DNA from: Candidatus Kaiserbacteria bacterium CG_4_10_14_0_2_um_filter_50_16
Lineage (GTDB): Bacteria; Patescibacteriota; Minisyncoccia; Phycocordibacterales; Phycocordibacteraceae
Assembly (NCBI GenBank): GCA_002793115.1
Contig: PFPP01000015.1
Coordinates: forward strand, 1-8,149
DNA length: 8,149 nucleotides
Reading direction: 5' to 3'
The first letter of the stretch is position 1. Each line of letters opens with the position of its first letter. A model generated the notes under the pieces. That model saw only the letters and a list, made by a program, of their open reading frames with translations. It did no database searches and was not told the origin of the DNA. This document shows, piece after piece, positions 5,156 through 8,149 of the stretch. Position numbers and translations under genes: made by a program.

Positions 5156-5809
5156 ATGCTCATGCTTAAGGTAGAAAAGCGCATCATAAAGGGTGGCGCT
5201 AGTGCGCCGGCGCTTCGGCGCGCGGGTTTAGTTCCCGCGATAGTATACGGCGCGCACCATGTAGCAACGCCAATTATCGTTGAAGCGCATGCATTCGAGA
5301 AGATTCTGCGCGATGCCGGAGAGGCCACAATCGTCTCGCTCGAGGGTCTCGGCGCGCCACTTCCGACGCTCATTCACGAAGTTGATTTCGATCCGATAAC
5401 GAACCAGCCGCGCCATGTTGATTTTTATGCAGTGACCAAGGGTGAGAAAGTCGAAGTTGCCATTCCGCTTGTATTTGTCGGCGAATCGCCGGCGGTAGAG
5501 GCAGGCGCGAATCTCGTCAAAGTGCTTCATGAGATCGAGGTGGAGGCCGATCCGATGAATCTCCCGCATGACATTAAAGTCGATCTCTCCGTACTCGCGG
5601 AAATCAATGACCGAATCTGTGCAAAGGATCTCGCGCTCTCTGCTGGCGTGACACTCATCAGCGAGCCTGGGGAAATCGTTGCGCTCGTGCAAGAAGTCGT
5701 CGAAGAAAAAGAAGAGGTTGTTGCACCAGAGGCGGACATCGCATCGATTGAAGTCGAAAAGAAAGGTAAAGAAGAAACAGAGACTGAAGCGCCAGTATCG
5801 AATACGTAG
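5156..5809 (+). CDS. rplY: Large ribosomal subunit protein bL25 (CTC/TL5 type)
   Basis: This 217-residue protein is the long (TL5/CTC) form of bL25, which binds 5S rRNA in the large subunit. MLMLKVEKR begins the 5S-binding barrel; LRRAGLVPAIVYG (20-32) and the HEVDFDP/QPRHVDFYAV stretch (74-93) are hallmark segments. Residues about 95-180 form the second, TL5-type domain, including VPLVFVGESPAV-like sequence near 102-114 and HDIKVDLSVL near 138-147. A highly charged, Glu/Lys-rich tail (about 180-217) follows and is probably disordered. ATG 5156 is chosen because bL25 proteins usually begin 'ML.LK'; an in-frame ATG at 5162 would lose two residues. Bases 5195-5239 within the gene can fold into competing GC-rich hairpins. 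The aldolase upstream is unrelated in function. The family assignment is confident. Confidence 0.93.
   Translation: MLMLKVEKRIIKGGASAPALRRAGLVPAIVYGAHHVATPIIVEAHAFEKILRDAGEATIVSLEGLGAPLPTLIHEVDFDPITNQPRHVDFYAVTKGEKVEVAIPLVFVGESPAVEAGANLVKVLHEIEVEADPMNLPHDIKVDLSVLAEINDRICAKDLALSAGVTLISEPGEIVALVQEVVEEKEEVVAPEADIASIEVEKKGKEETETEAPVSNT
5195..5239 (+). other. Cluster of GC-rich hairpins in the 5' coding part of bL25
   Basis: Three stems lie close together: GGCGC/GCGCC (5195-5199 with 5204-5208, loop TAGT), GCGC/GCGC (5210-5213 with 5218-5221, loop TTCG closed by C-G, the extra-stable UUCG type), and CGCGGG/CCCGCG (5221-5226 with 5234-5239). An alternative GCGCCG/CGGCGC stem (5204-5209 with 5216-5221) competes with all three. 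Codons for Ala, Arg and Gly explain much of the GC content, so a regulatory role is only a possibility. Confidence 0.35.
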
Positions 5810-5824
5810 TACACTAATCGAACG
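5810..5824 (+). promoter_or_regulatory. Weak candidate promoter of the lytic transglycosylase-like gene
   Basis: The 15-base gap holds TACACT (5810-5815), a -10-like box ending 9 bases before ATG 5825. ACTAAT (5813-5818) lies at the 6-base spacing seen for other genes but lacks the key T and A at its first two positions. Neither is strong, and co-transcription with bL25 is equally likely. No Shine-Dalgarno sequence precedes the ATG. Confidence 0.3.
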
Positions 5825-7243
5825 ATGCGTCGGTCTTTATTTTTTATTTTTTGGTGCGCATTCGTTCTCGCGCCGTCTCTCGCGCTTGCGCAAGAGGTCG
5901 CGGGAGGAAATCTCGCTCTCGGGAGCGTATCGCAGGCCGTTGCACAGCGGCAACAAGACCTTCAGAACCAGCTCAACGCGCTCGAGAGCCAGATAGCCAT
6001 GCAACAGCAGTTGCTCGACAAGGCGCAAAGTCAGCACCAAACGCTCCAGACCCAAATAGGCGTTTTCAATGCGGAGATTAAGAAAACCCAGCTCCAAATA
6101 CAAGCGATCAATCTCACCATCACGCAATTGAATGGGAGCATCGGGGCGCATAACCAGACGCTTTCGCAGCTTTCTGCACAACTCGAAGCGGGAAAAGAGT
6201 CTCTCGCGCAAATATTGCGGCAGACCCAAATGCTCGATGGTTATTCGGTTGTCAGTATTGCACTCGGCTCGCGAGGTGTCTCAGAATTCTTTAGAGATCT
6301 CGATGCGTTCGCGTCTATTAAAAGCTCACTCGCGAATTCTTTCAGTCAGATTCAGCAGACCAGTGCTTCAACTGAGGCGGAAAAAGAGACGCTCCAAGCG
6401 CGGCTCGCGGAACAGGAACAATTGCGGACCGTTGCTCAACTTGCCAAACAGCAGGTCCAAGCGCAGGAGAAGGAGAAGCAACAACTCCTGACACAGACCA
6501 AAGGCATTGAAGCGAATTACCAGAAACTTATTGCGACGAGTCAGAAGACCGCCGCACAAATCCGTTCTGAGCTCTTCACGCTCCGCGATAGTGCGGCGAT
6601 ACCGTTCGGCACGGCGCTGACCTACGCGCAGGCAGCCGAACGGGCGACTGGCACGCGCGCGGCAATCACCCTCGGTGTGCTGAAGCAGGAGACAAATCTC
6701 GGCGAAAATCTAGGGAGCGGCACCTGGCGCATTGATATGGCGCCGAATCGCGATCAACCAGTCTTTGAGTACATTACCAAAGTGTTGGGCTTCGACCCCG
6801 ACACGATGCCGGTCTCGAAAAAGCCGTCGTACGGATGGGGCGGCGCGATGGGACCTGGGCAGTTCATTCCTTCGACATGGGTCTGCTATGGCGGTTTTAT
6901 CAACACGAAGACGAACGGCTGTACGCCTCCATCGGGCGCAGGAATCTCTTTCTGGCAAGGGCCATGGCAGTACGTCGCAAATAAAGATCGCGTTCGCAAA
7001 CTTACCGGCGGTTCGTCGCCCTCGAATCCGTGGAATGCAAAAGATGCAATCATGGCGACCGCGATGCTTATGGCGGACAACGGCGCCGCGGCGCAGACGC
7101 CGCAAGCCGAGCGACTCGCCGCATTGCGCTATTTCGCCGGCTGGACACACGCAAAAAACCCAGCCTACTCCTTCTACGGCGATGGCGTGATGGAGTTCGC
7201 CGCCGCTTTCCAACGAGATATTGACCAGCTTGCTGGGTTGTGA
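5825..7243 (+). CDS. Exported coiled-coil protein with MltB-like lytic transglycosylase domain
   Basis: This 472-residue protein is probably a secreted or periplasm-facing murein hydrolase that cleaves glycan strands during growth or division. A signal peptide is clear: MRR, a hydrophobic run to residue 22, and a likely ALA|QE cleavage. Two long Gln/Leu/Ala-rich coiled-coil stretches follow (about 37-137 and 176-257), resembling the regulatory coiled coils of EnvC/PcsB/CwlO-type hydrolases. The C-terminal third matches the SLT/MltB fold. GVLKQETNLGENLG carries the presumed catalytic glutamate E289, GAMGPGQFIPSTW (with Q346) is the family's substrate-groove motif, and a helical end has NPWNAKDAIMATAMLMADNGA. 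I cannot tell whether it is soluble, attached or inhibited by its coiled coil. Its TGA stop lies inside the left arm of the palindrome at 7241-7263. The coiled-coil plus transglycosylase order is unusual outside CPR-type genomes as far as I know; more commonly such coiled coils carry peptidase domains. Confidence 0.85.
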   Translation: MRRSLFFIFWCAFVLAPSLALAQEVAGGNLALGSVSQAVAQRQQDLQNQLNALESQIAMQQQLLDKAQSQHQTLQTQIGVFNAEIKKTQLQIQAINLTITQLNGSIGAHNQTLSQLSAQLEAGKESLAQILRQTQMLDGYSVVSIALGSRGVSEFFRDLDAFASIKSSLANSFSQIQQTSASTEAEKETLQARLAEQEQLRTVAQLAKQQVQAQEKEKQQLLTQTKGIEANYQKLIATSQKTAAQIRSELFTLRDSAAIPFGTALTYAQAAERATGTRAAITLGVLKQETNLGENLGSGTWRIDMAPNRDQPVFEYITKVLGFDPDTMPVSKKPSYGWGGAMGPGQFIPSTWVCYGGFINTKTNGCTPPSGAGISFWQGPWQYVANKDRVRKLTGGSSPSNPWNAKDAIMATAMLMADNGAAAQTPQAERLAALRYFAGWTHAKNPAYSFYGDGVMEFAAAFQRDIDQLAGL

Positions 7244-7263
7244 GTAAAGTCAGACTTTACTCA
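7241..7263. terminator. Perfect palindromic hairpin between convergent genes, probable bidirectional terminator
   Basis: TGAGTAAAGTC (7241-7251) and GACTTTACTCA (7253-7263) are exact reverse complements around A7252. As RNA this makes a 10-pair stem with a CAG or CTG triloop, depending on strand. It supplies the TGA stop of the plus-strand transglycosylase gene and lies one base past the minus-strand toxin's TAA. Downstream T-richness is modest on the plus strand (ATTTACGTT from 7263) and missing on the minus strand, so it is not a textbook intrinsic terminator. Confidence 0.6.
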
Positions 7264-7264
7264 T

Positions 7265-7885
7265 TTACGTTAGCGAATATTCAATAAGCGCGCGTCGTAT
7301 CTCGTCATCTGGCACCTCGAAACTATTCTTGAAGATGACAGCTTCCGAGTAGTTTATATCGTCAAAATAGGAGAGTTGGTTACGAAACATTCGTTCATTG
7401 AATTTATCGCCAAAAAGCATATGCGCGTGCGTTGATATTTCATCAACGCCATAGTGATCGCGCAAGATGAAATACATGTCCACATAATCCTTCCACTTAT
7501 TACGTTGTCCGATAGCGAATGCCTTCATCGCGGCGAGCGTGAGTAATGTTGGCATACGAATAACACCTTCGAAACTCTCTGAATAATCAATATCAAATGG
7601 ATAATGAAAAAATGTAAATTTGACAGGGCTAATCACGAACGTGAACTCGCCTCCCTTGTTTACAAAAATCTCATCAATCTTTCGCACTTTCTCTATACGC
7701 CGTTGAAGCGATAAATTACCGAAAGATTTGTAGCTGAACATGTCAAAATCTATAGATTCCCGATGACCAAGATAGAGAGCTGTGGCAGTACCTCCAACAA
7801 GCCCCCAATCTTTTTTAAATTGCGCCAGAAGTGGCAAAAGGAGAATCTGTTCGCGAGTTAATATTTCTTTATGTGTTGGCGACAT
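7265..7885 (-). CDS. AbiEii-type nucleotidyltransferase toxin
   Basis: This 206-residue protein has the nucleotidyltransferase fold of the AbiEii/AbiGii (DUF1814) toxins of type IV toxin-antitoxin and abortive-infection systems. Characterised relatives modify tRNA acceptor ends or bind GTP and arrest growth. LVGGTATALYLGHRESIDFDMF (29-50) contains the GG[ST] signature and the D46-x-D48 metal pair. The later KAFAIGQRNKWKDYVDMYFI stretch (121-140) has the family's conserved K...R.K..D..D pattern. Both motifs look intact, so the toxin is probably active. ATG 7885 is the first usable start and overlaps the upstream partner by 17 bases, indicating translational coupling with partner made first. 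Base composition is much AT-richer than the core genes (for example 7561-7620 has 15 G/C of 60, against 34 of 60 at 6841-6900), suggesting acquisition by transfer. Confidence 0.85.
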   Translation of the reverse strand: MSPTHKEILTREQILLLPLLAQFKKDWGLVGGTATALYLGHRESIDFDMFSYKSFGNLSLQRRIEKVRKIDEIFVNKGGEFTFVISPVKFTFFHYPFDIDYSESFEGVIRMPTLLTLAAMKAFAIGQRNKWKDYVDMYFILRDHYGVDEISTHAHMLFGDKFNERMFRNQLSYFDDINYSEAVIFKNSFEVPDDEIRRALIEYSLT

Positions 7886-8141
7886 ATTTGTTGAAGTAAA
7901 GTGAGAAATAGTTCAAAACTTCTGGTCGATAATTTTTCCTCGGTCGACCCGCCTGCTTACGAAAGATTTCAGCAACGCGTGCGATGCCGAGAATGTGAAT
8001 CACCTTCTGCACATCGTCCCAGTTGCCATAATTAAGAGTCGCTTCAACAACCGCTTCCTCATTCAGGGTACGATAATCCTTGACATACCAGATAAGATGC
8101 TTGCGTTTCGACATGAAGTCGTAGAGAGGATCGCTCAGCAT
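7869..8141 (-). CDS. Small partner of the AbiEii-like toxin, probable antitoxin
   Basis: This protein is 90 residues from ATG 8141, or 81 from the in-frame ATG at 8114 (MSKRKHLIWYV). The frame stays open upstream to the window edge, so the true start may lie outside. There is no AbiEi-like winged helix and I recognise no named domain with certainty. The pattern is an aromatic N-terminal stretch (LIWYVKDY), then ATLNYGNWDDVQKVIHILG, a helical middle, a basic GRPRKNYRP segment, and a C-terminal YFSLYFNKY. This resembles small proteins commonly found directly upstream of DUF1814 toxins (possibly the DUF6922 group; from memory). Position, 17-base overlap with the toxin and size support an antitoxin role. 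It shares the low GC of the toxin gene. Any promoter would be outside the window; only ATATATGT precedes the ATG. Confidence 0.6.
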   Translation of the reverse strand: MLSDPLYDFMSKRKHLIWYVKDYRTLNEEAVVEATLNYGNWDDVQKVIHILGIARVAEIFRKQAGRPRKNYRPEVLNYFSLYFNKYVANT

Positions 8142-8149
8142 ACATATAT

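Noticed and set aside
1..8149. UGA recoding, CRISPR arrays, tRNA or rRNA genes
   Set aside because: TGA ends at least three family-supported genes at the expected length. No direct-repeat array is present, and the gaps are too short for RNA genes.

Overview
The window reads as chromosome from an ultra-small Patescibacteria/CPR bacterium, most likely a parcubacterium. That placement is inference from protein style, gene content and packing; there is no rRNA gene to settle it. Every gap between genes is under about 60 bases. UGA is used as a normal stop (genes ending at 3092, 5104 and 7243), so this is not one of the UGA-recoding CPR lineages. No gene start has a convincing Shine-Dalgarno sequence.

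Layout, left to right. 1-450 is the 3' part of a type IV pilin-like gene whose start lies outside the window. 476-3092 holds three same-strand carbon-metabolism genes: a ribulose-phosphate 3-epimerase-like barrel protein and a transketolase split into N- and C-terminal subunits that overlap by 8 bases. 3095-4078 (minus) is a PfkB-family sugar kinase that converges on the transketolase with a 2-base gap. 4109-5104 is a class I fructose-bisphosphate aldolase, divergent from the kinase across only 30 bases. 5156-5809 is ribosomal protein bL25, and 5825-7243 is an exported coiled-coil protein with a lytic-transglycosylase domain. After a perfect palindromic hairpin, 7265-8141 (minus) is an AT-richer toxin-antitoxin pair: an AbiEii-type nucleotidyltransferase and a small partner.

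The sugar genes fit together. Transketolase and an epimerase-like protein shuffle pentose and hexose phosphates, and aldolase plus a sugar kinase sit at the fructose-phosphate node. This matches the known CPR habit of routing sugar carbon through the non-oxidative pentose phosphate pathway.

Two observations stand out. First, a perfect odd-centred palindrome (two 27-base arms, 1615-1669) sits inside the transketolase N-subunit gene, in frame, adding about 19 residues just before the thiamine-diphosphate motif. It looks like a small palindromic element inserted into a protein-coding gene, in the manner of Rickettsia palindromic elements. Second, four genes (starts at 476, 1196, 4109 and, on the minus strand, 4078) each have a -10-like hexamer exactly 6 bases before the ATG. 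That is the geometry of leaderless transcripts, and two of these promoters are packed back to back around a 10-base palindrome.
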